In this document: piece by piece, positions 1 to 11,990 of the stretch | Position numbering within the stretch: position 1 is the stretch's first letter | Layout: the number at the start of each line of letters is the position of its first letter | Source: Xiphias gladius | Lineage: Eukaryota; Chordata; Actinopteri; Istiophoriformes; Xiphiidae | Direction of reading: 5' to 3' | Length of the DNA stretch: 64,000 nt | NCBI RefSeq assembly: GCF_016859285.1 | Contig: NC_053414.1 | Coordinates: 23,465,517 to 23,529,516 of the forward strand | Notes under the pieces: generated by a model | Database searches by the model: none | What the model was told of the DNA's origin: nothing | The model's input: only the letters and a program-made list of their open reading frames with translations | Made by a program: the position numbers and the translations under genes

Positions 1-590
1 AGAATTACGCCAGGTATATGAACTGGGGGGTGTGACGCTGTGAGTTTTTTTTTGTTGTTGTTTTGTTTTGTTTTTAGGTTGATGATGAAGTAGGCTTACA
101 CACTCCTCGCAAATTGCCTCACCCTATGTCATCATATCTCTCGCACGTATACCTGCGCGCGCACACGGTCGTCTCCCGACTGCGTTAACCTGCCAAAAAA
201 AAAGAAGCCAACTTTTCCAACAAGGCAGTTTAGTTCAAATTCACACCATGTTCTCAGGCTATCATTATCTCCATTGTGCCACTTTTGCCAGCCCCCTGAA
301 GCTGAAAGCGGAGAGGGTCGGGCAGGCCCTGGCTCGGCCGCGTCGGAATGTAACGAAGCTGGAGGCGGCGCGTTTCCTCTTCCTTTCGGTTTCCACCGCA
401 CGCGCCGCCTCTCCGGCGCACTTGCGCAAAAGCAGAGAGAGCTGCGGAAAGTCTGTGCGTCTAGTTTTCTCACCCCCGCTACGAGCAGCGAGGGGGGGGG
501 GCGCGTCGGTGAGGAGGCGAGAGGGAAACCCATGACTTCCGCATTTTTCCTCTGTGTATGAAACGGAGCGCTCGCTGGGTCTACAGTAGG
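1..590. other. Upstream flank of TNF ligand gene, no gene seen
   Basis: No convincing coding exon is visible on either strand. The section from about 300 to 540 is GC- and CpG-rich, with purine runs, and sits directly upstream of a TATA box. It is best read as the proximal promoter/CpG-rich flank of the TNF-superfamily gene that follows. Overlapping open frames here lack family signatures and are probably chance. Confidence 0.5.
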
Positions 591-596
591 CTACAC

Positions 597-604
597 TATA
601 AAAA
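597..604 (+). promoter_or_regulatory. TATA box of the first TNF-superfamily gene
   Basis: A canonical TATAAAAA lies about 210 bases upstream of the ATG at 808, at the edge of the CpG-rich flank. Transcription would be expected to start near 625-635, giving a 5' UTR of roughly 180 bases with no intron. TATA boxes are typical of inducible cytokine genes. The start site is inferred. Confidence 0.55.
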
Positions 605-807
605 GCCACTATGGTGCTTACATTCGCGACATTCATCTCAAGACCCCGACTGGGCTGCATGATATCCGGAGGACTATCTAGTGGAGGTAAACCACCGAAC
701 AACTGGAGCTGTGCAGCCCCCAAGCTTGTGAGCTTCTCATACGCCGAACCCCACAACTGGACGGTGTGGACACTCTCCCCGACGGTCAGACACCCTGCCG
801 ACCATCG

Positions 808-1942
808 ATGGAACACCAAAAAACAGACATGGACGTCGAGTCCCTGCGGAGGAGCGGCCGCCGCGGCAGCTGCCTGGACGCCTGTCTCGTCATGTCCGTC
901 GCTTTTCTGTTTGCAGCGGTGACAGCTGTGGCTGCCGGCGGAGCGATGGTCGCGATGGACCTGCAGTCCAAAGTGAAACCGCCGCTTCAGCCGCTTGAGT
1001 ATGAGAAGTCACAGTTGGCAGGACCCACTGTTTACCCAAGATACAAGGTAAACACGTTTCTCCTATTATGTGCAGTAACTCGGTAAAATTAGCTTTTTTC
1101 TTTTTCTGGTCTGACCAATGTCCTCTGCACATTTTAATCCACTTCATCTTTTCTGTTTTATCAACAGATGCAGAATTTTGCCTACCTGAAAGCCAATTCA
1201 AGTAAGTCTACTTTAATTTGCTAAATACACGCATGTAACATAAAGTCTCCTCATGAATGTTTAAGGACAGATTTGAAAAATGATGCAAAAAAGATGTAGA
1301 GTAGGTGCCTTGCTTTAGGGCCATAAAATAGCTTAGTTCCCTGGCTTTTTTCTCCTCCAAGGACACATGAGTCCTTTCCAAGATCCTTCATCTGCAACAA
1401 TAAGATGACATCGAAGAGTTGTTCTATAGTTCCTATCTGTGCCAAATCAGATTCAGACTTAAGGCTAGTCAACAACAGAAAAGAATGTAACTGATAAGCC
1501 TTTTATTGCACTCTGTAAACATCATCTAAATTAAATGTGCTTGTCTCCTCCTGCAGGTGAGTTGAAGAACTCCACCATGCACTGGGCTCCAGTCTACTAT
1601 GGTGCTGGTATGTCTGTAGGGAGCAACTTCTTGTTTAATCCAGAGCAACAGTCGCTGAAGCCAGAACGGTCAGGGATGTACTTCATGTACATCGATCTGA
1701 ACTTCACCTGCACCTACACGTGCGAGGCAGGCCTCCTCAGCGTAAGTGTGGGCAGTAAGCTCACCTGCGAGGTGGAGCTTCCAGTTTCGAACAGTTCAAC
1801 ACCTGTGAGCAAGAAGTGCTGGGCTGTGACCCAGATGGATGGGGAGAAACTGTTTACCCAGATGACAGTACCAGAAAAAGGACTGCAGCACTGGAAACTG
1901 ACGCTGGAGACCTCAGGATTCGGGATGTTCCTCGTGGACTAA
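808..1942 (+). CDS. TNF-superfamily ligand (CD70/TNFSF9-like), three coding exons
   Basis: Exons are 808-1047, 1168-1201 and 1557-1942, joined by GT-AG introns and giving 219 residues. This looks like a type II membrane cytokine. The N-terminal cytoplasmic part (MEHQKTDMDVESLRRSG) is followed by one hydrophobic anchor at about residues 25-50. The extracellular part holds a TNF-homology domain recognised by the strand with ERSGMYFMYIDL and the C-terminal GFGMFLVD. Cysteines around TCTYTC, LTCEV and KKCW suggest disulfides. The ATG at 808 is the first good start after the TATA box, although a second in-frame ATG lies seven codons on. The domain is short and divergent and one exon fewer than the neighbouring ligand. 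Position beside a TNFSF14-like gene, as in human CD70-TNFSF9-TNFSF14, favours a CD70/4-1BBL type, but the sequence alone does not settle which member. Confidence 0.72.
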
Positions 1943-2425
1943 TATGGACATTGTAGTGCTACTAACGTCATCCAGATAAAGATGTGCTCAGGACCTGTGG
2001 GTCGTACCTAAAGAACAACACTGCTTGTGTTTTCTTCAAGTCGAAGCAGGTGAAATGGGCAGGCGCTGGCACCATTTTCAAGACTAAAGGTGTAAGACGA
2101 TGCATCTTAGCAGGATTTTAAGATGGGATCTCAGGAGAAGTTGCAGTTATGATAATGCAAACAGCGCATGGAAAAGAGCTGACACTCATCTCATTCTATG
2201 TCAGTATGAAAATGTTACTCTGTATGTGCTATATTTATTTGGTGATATTGAACTATTTATGTACTGTATGTAATATTTATAATAGTGTTGCTACTTTTTA
2301 TAGAAATGTTATTGTCATGTAGATACCACTACATTAGTGTTGATGTGCAATACACTGCATTTTTAAGCAGCCTACATTGGGTTACATGTGACTTTATAGC
2401 TCTTTTTTTTAAAAATAAAAATCTG
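1943..2425 (+). promoter_or_regulatory. 3' UTR with AU-rich elements and poly(A) signal
   Basis: The 3' UTR of the first TNF gene contains three AUUUA pentamers at 2233-2237, 2255-2259 and 2275-2279 in an AU-rich stretch. An AATAAA follows at 2414-2419. AU-rich elements of this type mark short-lived cytokine mRNAs, including TNF, for rapid decay. The poly(A) site itself is inferred. Confidence 0.5.
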
Positions 2426-5415
2426 CGAGCATAAGGTTGAGGCTTATAAAAAAGGTATGATCATAATTCTGTTCCAAAACCCAAACAAGGACTTCAGGGA
2501 CCTCATTTAATTTTACTGTAGTTAAGTGGAGTCATTAAATCATTTCTGAGAAAGGATGAGTAACAGTATTGAGTAAGACTATGCACTTAAAATAACTTTT
2601 GTAGCAACAAGGACCAACAGAAATGACCCCATTTCTGAAAACATGACCTGAATTACTAAAATATCTTTTATATGTGCGCTGAATTGAGAAAATGTTTTAT
2701 AAGTCCTATGGACAAACTAGACATGGTTGAATGTATTGTATTGTAATCCATATTAAACATGGACATAAACAGAGATACACCGACTTCATTTTTGTGTGAA
2801 AAGTAGAAAATGACGAGTGTGAAAGTGATTGTGACAAAGTTACAAATGGAATTTATGAAAAGTTTATAGGTAAGGGAAAGTTCCCTCCAGTTACGCAGCC
2901 AATACCGGGAACTGGATGTAAAGAACTTCCTGTTTATTTACCATACAGTGTGGTTTAGAAAAAAAAAAAACTATGTAGGCCAGCAAACAAACTCAAAATA
3001 ATTATACCTCCTGTATTACATATACCGAAGAGTGAAAATTAATGTTATCTGCTATTACGATATATCACTTAGGGTTTTCATATTGTCAGGGCACACATGA
3101 AGCAGAGGACACACTGAAATATTTGAGTCTAAAAGGAAATGCTGAACGCGATTTGAAAAAATATTATTAGTTTAATTTGATCATAACTTTTGGGGAGAAG
3201 CCCCAGTGACAAAAAATGTCCCAAATCAATACATTAATTTTTACAAGTCCTTTTCTGACTGCGTTTATGGTGTCTGTGTGCGTATGTGTGTGTGTGTGTT
3301 TTTCTGCTCTTCCTCTTTATTTTTTTATGGCCACTTACTCTTAAAAACTATTGATTCCCAAAATGAATCAATGTACACATCAGTGGCGTGAGATGTATTT
3401 AGATACTTTTCTTGCAGTGGATATAATCAATATTTTGATAATAGCAATGTATTAAATATCAAAGTAAAAGGGCTCACACATTGTGATGAACCTACGGAGA
3501 ATTATCACTCAAATCTGCAACTTTATGGAGCTTTATTGTGAGCATTAGCTCATTGCTTAGCTCTTCAGCCTGCAACTTGCATTGTTTTTATTCACTATTA
3601 TTCACTCACTGTTCTCATATCGTTTTCAGGCATAGCAGGCAGTTGTTTTCAATGAACAGGTACTAAAAACCCACTGTCCACCTCCGGATCCGCATCAAAC
3701 AGCAGACAGACAAAGGTAGAGACTAGCTGGTGAACACAGTGGAGCATTCAGCAGCTGAAGAGCCCGATGTTTCTCTGAGGAGTTGGTAGAGACCATGCTA
3801 TTCAACTGATCTACACGTGGTGGTAATGTTAAAAGAAACAAAGCAATGCACCGGCAAAGGCAGGAAAGAACAAGACTCCCGCCTAGTAAACATGCATGTA
3901 AACAATGTACCATTTAAGATACTGAAAGATCTGCCTTGTAAATGTTTTATGAAGAAGGAAACGCATTCAGCCTGCTTGTTTGGCCTCAAGAATACACACT
4001 TTGGTAAGTAACACTGAATGTAAGCATAACTTTTGTTTGTTCACAAGCAGCCACAGTGCATTTAAAATTCTGCATTCTTTACACCCATGTTAACTTGCTG
4101 GAACTCCTCTTTTTGCTGTTTTTGTTCGCGCATTAATACACATCTTGGCTCGTTATCCTTGTGCGCCCAACAACCTCCATAGCACTACCAGAGGTAAAAA
4201 ACTCCACAGGGAACCTTTTAATGTCACAAGTATAAGTACTCACTATGCAAAACAGCCCATTTGAGAGTGTATTTATTATGTAGATGATAAATATATTTTC
4301 TTATTATTACTGATGCATTTATGTGTAAGCAGCCTTTTAATGTTGCAGCTTGGTCAGGTTGGAGCCGATTTGAAGCGTTTTATACAGTACATTGTTGCAA
4401 GAGTGTTATCTTGATTGTATGTTTGTTTCACTCAGATGCACAGATGTTTATCCACCTCTCAGAACAGGAAATGACCCCAATATCTCTGTGGCATCCGAGG
4501 TCAGTGTTTCCACTTAAACAACTTAAAACAGTCTCAGTGGTCATATTTAGTTACCTGTCTGTCTACCTGAATTCACAGTTTGCTGCGGTTTGTTCCGCTT
4601 CGCTTATTTTGCCTCTCTTTCCACCCTAATTCCCTGACAGAATCCCTTATTTGCTGCCGAACTCTCCTTTACTTAACATCTCTGTACCTCTACATGTCTT
4701 TTTTCCATTTGACACTGTTGCAGTGTCTGTAAAACGTTCCCCTGTACACTATGAGAAGAGCTGAATCAGCTACACCAACCTCAGCACATCAGTACTCTTA
4801 CCTCCTTTCATTCTCTCCTGAGTGCGTCCTTTCTCAACCACATCCTGCTCTTCACACACACACACACACATATTGCTTTGCATGTGTTCGTATACAATGC
4901 ATATCTATAGATCTTTAACTGTGTTATGTGGGTTGCATATCTGTGGTTTGTCTCAGTGTGCTATAGGTATCCAAGCCCGTTCCAGTTTTCTTGTCTGTTT
5001 GCACAGTTTAATTTGTGAAAAATCAGTGTGACTGTTTTATTTTATCACTGATTATCTAATAAAAACTTTTTTTCTCATTAAGTTTGTTATCTGTCTGAGT
5101 TGTGGTCTTATGAGGAATTGATGCCGCCTTACATTTGTGTTTGATAAGAAACAGTATTTATTTTTATTTGCATGACAAAATATGTAACAAATTATCAAAT
5201 AGGATTATAGAATCTGAATATCAGATACTTTTGTGATATCACAACTATCTGTTGCTTTTTCATAAGTAATATATTCAAGTACAGTGTATATTAGATTATA
5301 TATATTGTATATATTAGATATATCAAACTTACCACAATATATGGTTTAAATTAACACACACAGACATAGAATCTGATCACAAAGTGGGCCAGACGTATTT
5401 CTACTGTACATGTTT
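2426..5415. other. Intergenic region between convergent TNF ligand genes
   Basis: This AT-rich sequence has no supported exon. It contains an interspersed repeat at about 3540-3800 that is also present near 57.83-58.11 kb, a short (CA)n at about 4854-4870, and AT-rich tracts at 5160-5340. Open frames here have no family resemblance. Confidence 0.5.
3540..3810 (+). repeat. Interspersed repeat, second copy near 57.9 kb
   Basis: The phrase around 3731-3795 (tggtgaacacagtggagcat, then an ...aggagttggtagagac segment) recurs at about 57918-57975 with small changes, as do the flanks. Two diverged copies 54 kb apart in the same orientation indicate a dispersed element. No coding capacity or terminal structure is visible, so its class is not assigned. 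Confidence 0.55.
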
Positions 5416-7604
5416 CTAAGGAAATAGCATGAAGGCCCCCATGAAGTTGTCCGCAAGTCCTGGACGAATCTTATGTATATCCTCCAATGTGACAAAAATT
5501 TTATCTCCTCTCTGTAAGTGGAAAATCCCAGCCAGGAAACTGTTCCACAGATCATCCCCATCTGAAGGTTTTGGAGTCCGGCAGTGAAAACTACAGGAAT
5601 CATGCCAGAGATATCACAAAACAAAGTCACTTCACCGTAATGAAGACTGGATATGTGCAACAACAGAGGAAGGAAGTAAGGAGTGGTACACTGACTAACC
5701 TTTTTGATTTCATAAGTTCTATAGATTTGTCATAGGCTCGGGTGTCTTTCATGACCTTGTGCTGGATGAGTGAACACACCACTCCAGAATTCATTTGCAA
5801 TTTGGAGTAGAGATAGTAGTAACCTTCCTTTTCTACCAACAATCGGCCTTTGTTGTAGCTCATGTTGTGGGTGATGGCTTCGCCACCCTCATGTATCCAC
5901 TGCACCACATTGTTCTCCCCTACAGGATTATTGGAGCCTGAGATAAAGAAGGGATTAAAAAAAAAAAGTTTGAACAAGGAAAATGAAAAAGGTGAGTTAA
6001 CTTCAACCATTAAGGTCATATACAATATTTAGGTTTGAGTGTTCAGAGGGCTCTGACCCATCAGGTGAGCAAAGGGCCTGTGTTGGATCTGTTCCGGGTG
6101 TGGTCGCTCGCTGGGCATCTCTGTTCAAGAAAGCACGGTCAGATCAATCAGTAATGCAACCAATCAATCAATATAAAACCCCCACATCTGAATTTACATG
6201 GGAGATTTTGCATACCTTATGCATTCAAGTCAGCTTAGTTGTTGACAGTTTGTAGAGATAAAAGATGAATATATCTATCACATATGTGTGACTTTTCTTC
6301 ACAGAGAGCCACCTATGTACAACATGAGCAAATTATGATAACAGAGAGCAACTCAATACCTTTAGATCCCACCCGAGTCATTATGGTGCCACCCTGAAAC
6401 AGAAAAAAAGAGTTAAAACTCACAAAGCCAACACACGCAATGCAGTGTGACAGTATAGCCCAAGATTCAGTACCCAAAGATACGCTTACCTGCTGGCCAG
6501 ATGTTTTGGGATTGGACATGTTCTGGTAGAGAGGATGAGACCTATAGACGGAAAAGGCCTGCGGTGAGAGGAAGAAAAAAAAAAGAGAGTGAGAAATGAA
6601 CACATGGGTGGTTAACAAAACCTGTATGTGTTTGCAAACAAGGTGTCACAAGTTCAGGAGCATGTAAGGACAGGAAGTATCCCGCCTCGTGGGGATGAAT
6701 AAAAATGTAGAGATAGAGATATGGAAATGTGAAGTGGTCCAACCCTTCACTGTAGATACAAGCAGATTTTTCTAAAAATTAAAATTAATTATCGCTGTGG
6801 TGGCAAACAAACCACAGTTTTTCTAAAATTTATTCATATACCGTGATAAAGGCCTCAGATTTAATTCATAATGCAAATAAAAACAAAATTATAAACATAA
6901 CTTAATGGCACATGCCAACTTTCTCTCCTTCAGCTGCCTGTTGTTTATTTTGGATTGAGAAATCCAGCAGCCGATAAAGGGACTAGGGTCATTTTTGTTA
7001 TTCATCTCTTAACTAGCCTGTGTTTCTCTAAATGAGCTCTCAGGTTTGATTTTTGACTGCAGTGCATATTAGGACTCTATGAAATAATAGAGGCAGGTGT
7101 GAATAAACAGCTTTATGAAACCATCTTAGAAAAGTGAAGTTGTATTGTGGGTTTGCACATGAGAGAGAAAGGAAAGGGAAGTAGAACTAGAGAAAGAGTC
7201 TATTTGACATATTTGTCATTATCAACTTGAAAGTTTTAGAGTATTGATGACTCAAGCACATATATGTTTTGTTGTCTGCTAGCGAGTCAGGTTATGACGT
7301 AGAGGGAAATAGGGAAATTTTAGAAAACAAAAGGAATTTCGAAGCACTCCAAGCCCTGGGCAGGTAGACAGACAGACACACAATCACATGCAGACATCAG
7401 CCTTACCTCAGTTTTTTCGTATAGACGGTAGATGAAAAACCCCTGTACGACAAGTCCCAACATGGTAAGTCCCATCAGCAGGAGAAGAAACCTGTGGCCT
7501 ACTCTCGCCCACCGGGGTTTCTTCTTGCTGGGCATGTGGACGTAGCTTGAGTGACTGTCCACCACAAACACCTGGGGGCAAGTACCCATGCCGCCCTCTG
7601 CCAT
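5416..7604 (-). CDS. TNFSF14 (LIGHT)-like TNF-superfamily ligand, six coding exons
   Basis: Exons in transcript order are 7604-7407, 6558-6490, 6393-6360, 6120-6058, 5937-5700 and 5590-5416, giving 258 residues. It is a type II membrane ligand. The basic cytoplasmic head (PSKKKPRWARVGHR) is followed by a transmembrane helix (FLLLLMGLTMLGLVVQGFFIY) at about residues 37-57 and a stalk. The TNF-homology domain opens with RPFAHLM and contains VVQWIHEGG, LLVEKEGYYYLYSKLQ and a C-terminal FMGAFMLFP. The last-exon acceptor at 5591-5592 is fixed because the frame upstream of it holds a stop. Family members act as homotrimers on TNF receptors (HVEM/LTBR for LIGHT). The gene lies tail to tail with the first TNF gene. 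The LIGHT assignment rests on domain features plus neighbourhood and could be another TNFSF member. Confidence 0.8.
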
Positions 7605-9504
7605 CACGCTCTACCTGGGACGCTGGGGCTAAAGTTCAAAGGGCCTGATGTGGCGAAGAAACCGATACTGACAGAGACAGGGTTAGGGCTAGGTAGAGCA
7701 AAGAAACAGGGAACAGAAAGACAGAGAGACAAAAAAAAGGCCGGCAGTGGGAGAGACGAGAGAAACAAAGAAATAACTGACAGAAACAGAATGAGAGAAA
7801 GACATGAGACATAGAGAAATAGCCTCAGACGTTTTGTTTACGCTGTTTACAGTGCAATGCAACCTGCTTCTGGGAATCAAAGTGGGTTCTACATACTCTA
7901 ACTAATGCAAGCACACAAGAAAAGACAGCTGTGGCAGCTCATGTGAATCAAAAAGAAATAACCTATTCTTACATTTTGGTCTAGGTAGTTTAAAGGAGAT
8001 TACCTCAGATTAAAATGTGCACAAGATGGTCCTCCACAGCTCAGTCAACCATGCAGCAGCACAGGGTTGTTTTCACACATTCCTTTGAAGCTCCTTTGGG
8101 ATATGATGGCAAAAATGTTCTTAAACACTTGTTAAAAAATGAAAATAAAATGAACAATGTTGTCTAAAATATCACTGTATGTTTACAATTCTCTAGATGT
8201 CTCCCCTTTTGAGAAAAAAAATAATCCTCTGTCTGCATCAAGTACAGATTTCAGTAGTCCTCCCTCACCTCGTGTTTGTTCGCCTGCTGTCAGCTGTCAC
8301 TAATATTGCTTTTCAAGCAAGTCAATGTAAGAAGGAAATGAAGATGACATGGGGAAGAGGCAGAGAGAGAGAGTGAGTAGTGTGCATGCGAGCGTGTGCG
8401 TGTGGACACTCCCTAAGACTACTGAATATAGTTATCGTCCCTCAGCTGACACTTCCTTTTCTCTGTCTTCAGTTTCTCACTATTTGTGTCTCATTTTCTG
8501 TTGAACACTTCTGGTTTGTTTTCTCGGTGTAGCTACTTTTTTTGGGTCTGATTTTGGGAAGCTTGCACAGTCACTTTTTCTAGCAGAGCCATCCAGAGTG
8601 ATGTTAAACTCGGTCTTTGTGTGTGAGGAGATTTCTGTGGAGGCTGAGTTGGGGGTTAAAGTATTAAATTCAGACCAGTACTTTTGGCTACGACTGACTG
8701 CTGCTACCACAGCCTTGCGCTATCACCCATAGTCCAATTCATCTGTGCTTTAATGCAATAAAGCATTAGCATTAGTATGACACTTAGAAAGCCCCTTCCC
8801 AGACTTTCAGGCCACTGCTTTCTCACATCTTTACCTATATAAATGTTTCAGGAGATGCATTAACAACTTGTTGCTTTCATTTTAATTTTGAGGAACTCGT
8901 ATTGGTTATCTAATTTCAGCTAAGCAACCTGCAGTGATTGAAGATGACTGATGCGTTGCAGATGATTGGAGACAGTGAAGCAGACTGCAGCTCAAGTGAA
9001 AGGCCTAATGTAGCATCACCTTTTTTTTAATAAAAACTTTTCCTCCCACGCTTACTGTCTTTACTTTGTTCTAGAGTTGTTACCTTTTTAGTATTTCCGT
9101 CCTCTCCCTTTTTTATTATGAGTGATTTATCGATACTTGTTTTCTGTTTTAAGGAACAGTGTGTTTTTGCCTGATTTGTTATGCTTACAACAGCCCGCCA
9201 ATGAAATTCCATTTTATGTATGTGCGGACAGCTGAGTAGAAGTACTGTATGTGAATATTGATATTGTATGTTTTCTTCTTTTTCTCTTTTGTTTAAATGC
9301 TGTGTCAAATGTATTGATGATCCAGTAAAGCATTTGAACCATAAAAAGGGATGATTCATTCTTTGTTCTTCATGAAACATTTTTCTCCTTTGTCGTAGGA
9401 GGGGACAGTTTGAAAAGAGAAGCTCCGTATGTTAAAACTACACTACATACACTCTGTCTTACTTGTTACCCAGGCATACACATACACACACTATAAATAC
9501 TTCA

Positions 9505-9617
9505 AACACACACACACGTGCGCACACACACACACACGCACGCACACACGCACACACACACACATACACACACACACACGTACACACACACACACACACA
9601 CATACACACACACACAA
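9505..9617. repeat. Compound (CA)n microsatellite
   Basis: About 110 bases of CA dinucleotides are interrupted by CG and TA steps (acgtgcgcac and cacgcacg segments). It lies in intergenic sequence and overlaps no gene. Confidence 0.9.
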
Positions 9618-11034
9618 AAATGCGCACTGTGTTCAGTGCAGATAAAGAGGAGATAGGACAGATGGAAGTTCCACAGTAGTGGTGGGCCTGAGCGTGGTGG
9701 TTGCTTGTTAAATACAAAGTTATTGAGGAATACATGGACCCGGCCATGGAGCCCCAGAGGAGACAGTTGTTGTGTAAGTGATTACAAGAATAAAAAAATC
9801 ATTAAGTATTTATTTGAGTCACAACAATTATAGGAATATTTATGGAAAATGTCAAAATTATTAAAAAACAGAATTCTAGGAAACTTGGATTTCCCCATAT
9901 ACTGGCTATTAATATTTTTTTCATTTCTTTACTTTCAGTGAAATCATTAGCTGTTCCTTATTTTTGCCATATAGCATTTCCGATATTGCGATTCCCATTT
10001 TACACACATTCCCCTGATCCCCCCCTGACCTTTTCTTATTTTCTTCCCATTTTCCCATTTTCTTTCTTTATTTATATGATAATGAGAATGATTTGTCTGT
10101 GGCATAGATTTGTTTTAGTCTGTGGGTGTCTAACATTAGTACAAAAGGTCTGAAGACTAGAACAACAGAAAGAAGACACTGGTGTACCAGTGATGACTGA
10201 ATTCTATGAACAGGACCAGACTTGTGGTATTGTATGTTGTGGCTTCTCTCTTCTGATTGTGCAGTACAATTTAATTCAAAAAACATCAACGCTCTCTGTG
10301 TATTATTTTTTCTTCTGTTCATAGACAGCCTTATACAGAAAATTCCACAACATTTCATGCTGAATGACAATCTAGTACAGATTCATTACTCACATTTTTA
10401 AGTCACAGCAGGGCAGACACATCTGCATGTAACACATTTAATGAACCATAGATTTTATTTAGGTGTCAGCAGGCATGCATTGACAGTTACAGTGACTATT
10501 GTTAAGGCTTGCTAATTAGCCTGCCTGAAACAAACCTAGTAATCGTTTTATTATTATTATTATTATTATGATTATATGTTCATTGATTTGATGTGATTGT
10601 CATGTGCTGCTGTGCTGTAACTCAATTATTGTTACATTAATTAGAAATTAATAACTTTATGTTTTAGGGCCGCAGCTACCACTGAGGACACCAAGGTCAT
10701 GACCTCAATTTTTTTTTTCAAGGAATTTGTGAATTTTAAGGACATTGAATTTACAAATAGTTGTCGTTAAAAAAATTACCGGAAAAAATGACATTTTAAA
10801 CGTGAATGAACCGAAATCCACCTTAAGAAAAACATTTCAGGACGGTTGGTGGTCTGCAGGAGGTAGTGCAAGGTGCTGGTGTGAGAGTTATTGTATACAC
10901 CCATTACCTCAAAATCCTGCCTATGGCTCTGGTCCTTTTCAAAAGATTAAAATATCTCACTTACTTGTTGAGCTTGACAGTTTATTCTGGACCCTCGAAA
11001 CAGCAGTTGTCAAGAAAACGTCACAAATAGTGTT

Positions 11035-11310
11035 ATTCCACAACCAACAATTATTTTCATTGTCCATATATCAGACATTTGTTTTCTTTAATAATCAATT
11101 GATTGTTCAATGTATAAAATGTAAAGAAAAAATAGTGAAAAAAAGCCCATCATTACTGTTGAGCCACAGGAGTAGCATACCAGATTTAAATGGCGTCTGC
11201 TGTCAGGAAATGGTATATGTCAGCTTTTAAAAATGGCTTAAACAATTGTTGAGTTATCAAACTGTTGGCAATTAATTTTCTCTCAATTGACTAATCAGTT
11301 AATCCAGTAA
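11035..11310. repeat. Interspersed AT-rich repeat, related copies near 29.0 and 39.3 kb
   Basis: Segments with an attattttc...gattaatc / ataaaatgt...aaatggtgaaaaa character recur here, at about 29030-29260 and at about 39270-39650. They are strongly diverged and read as old copies of one dispersed non-coding element that is abundant in fish genomes. Ends and class are not resolved. Confidence 0.4.
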
Positions 11311-11732
11311 TCTGTTCTGCTTCAAAGTACTGGTTGGTGTCTGCTTGACTGGGAAAATAATGAAACTGTGATGTATAGAGAGGGCCAGTAGGGGCCCAAC
11401 ACAAAAATGGTTTGCCCCGGGGAACCTTAAGAGGTTAAACCAGCCATGCACACTGTATTATCTATATTTATGTTCTCAGCTTTACTTTTGGCGTATGTGG
11501 CCTGATTATTGTGGTCGCCCAGTAAGTACTGTTATGATGGCGCGGGCTGAAGCCCTCAGCTCTGCAGTGATTGGAGGAGGATTGCTACTCTTCCTCCTCT
11601 GATTGGTCCACAGCACTAGCCAATTCGGGGGGCCCCCCATCCAATCACAACATCGCAAAGTTCTGATGCGGAAGAGGGATGCGAAGGAGATGGCTGAACT
11701 TAGATAGCGCTGTGTCTGGGAATATCTTCACC

Positions 11733-11933
11733 ATGGACCTTCTCCGGAGGAAAGAGGGGAGCGGGGGGCGGCTGCTTGTCCTCGCAGTCATTTTCGGGTG
11801 GTGTTTAGGGTCTGTGCGCTGTTTCGGGCAGAGCCAAGACAGCGAGTTCACGTTTCTGCTGCCACCCGGAAGGTCGGAGTGTTTCTTTCAAACAGCAATA
11901 AAGAATGGCACGATGGAGGTCGAGTATCAGGTA

Positions 11934-11990
<57 letters not shown>

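Larger units (their letters stand above)
7605..11732. other. Intergenic region between tnfsf14-like and tmed1
   Basis: No supported coding exon is visible. The section holds a long compound (CA)n array at 9505-9617, AT-rich sequence and (TTA)n at 10550-10570. An old interspersed repeat lies at about 11035-11310. The stretch immediately before 11733 is GC-rich and probably carries the tmed1 promoter. The interval 7605-8500 should contain the promoter of the minus-strand TNFSF14-like gene, but I see no clear TATA box. Confidence 0.45.

Noticed and set aside
265-819. Large minus-strand open frame over the first TNF gene's 5' region
   Set aside because: High GC content keeps several frames open; no domain, no splice logic and no match to the plus-strand gene's neighbours.
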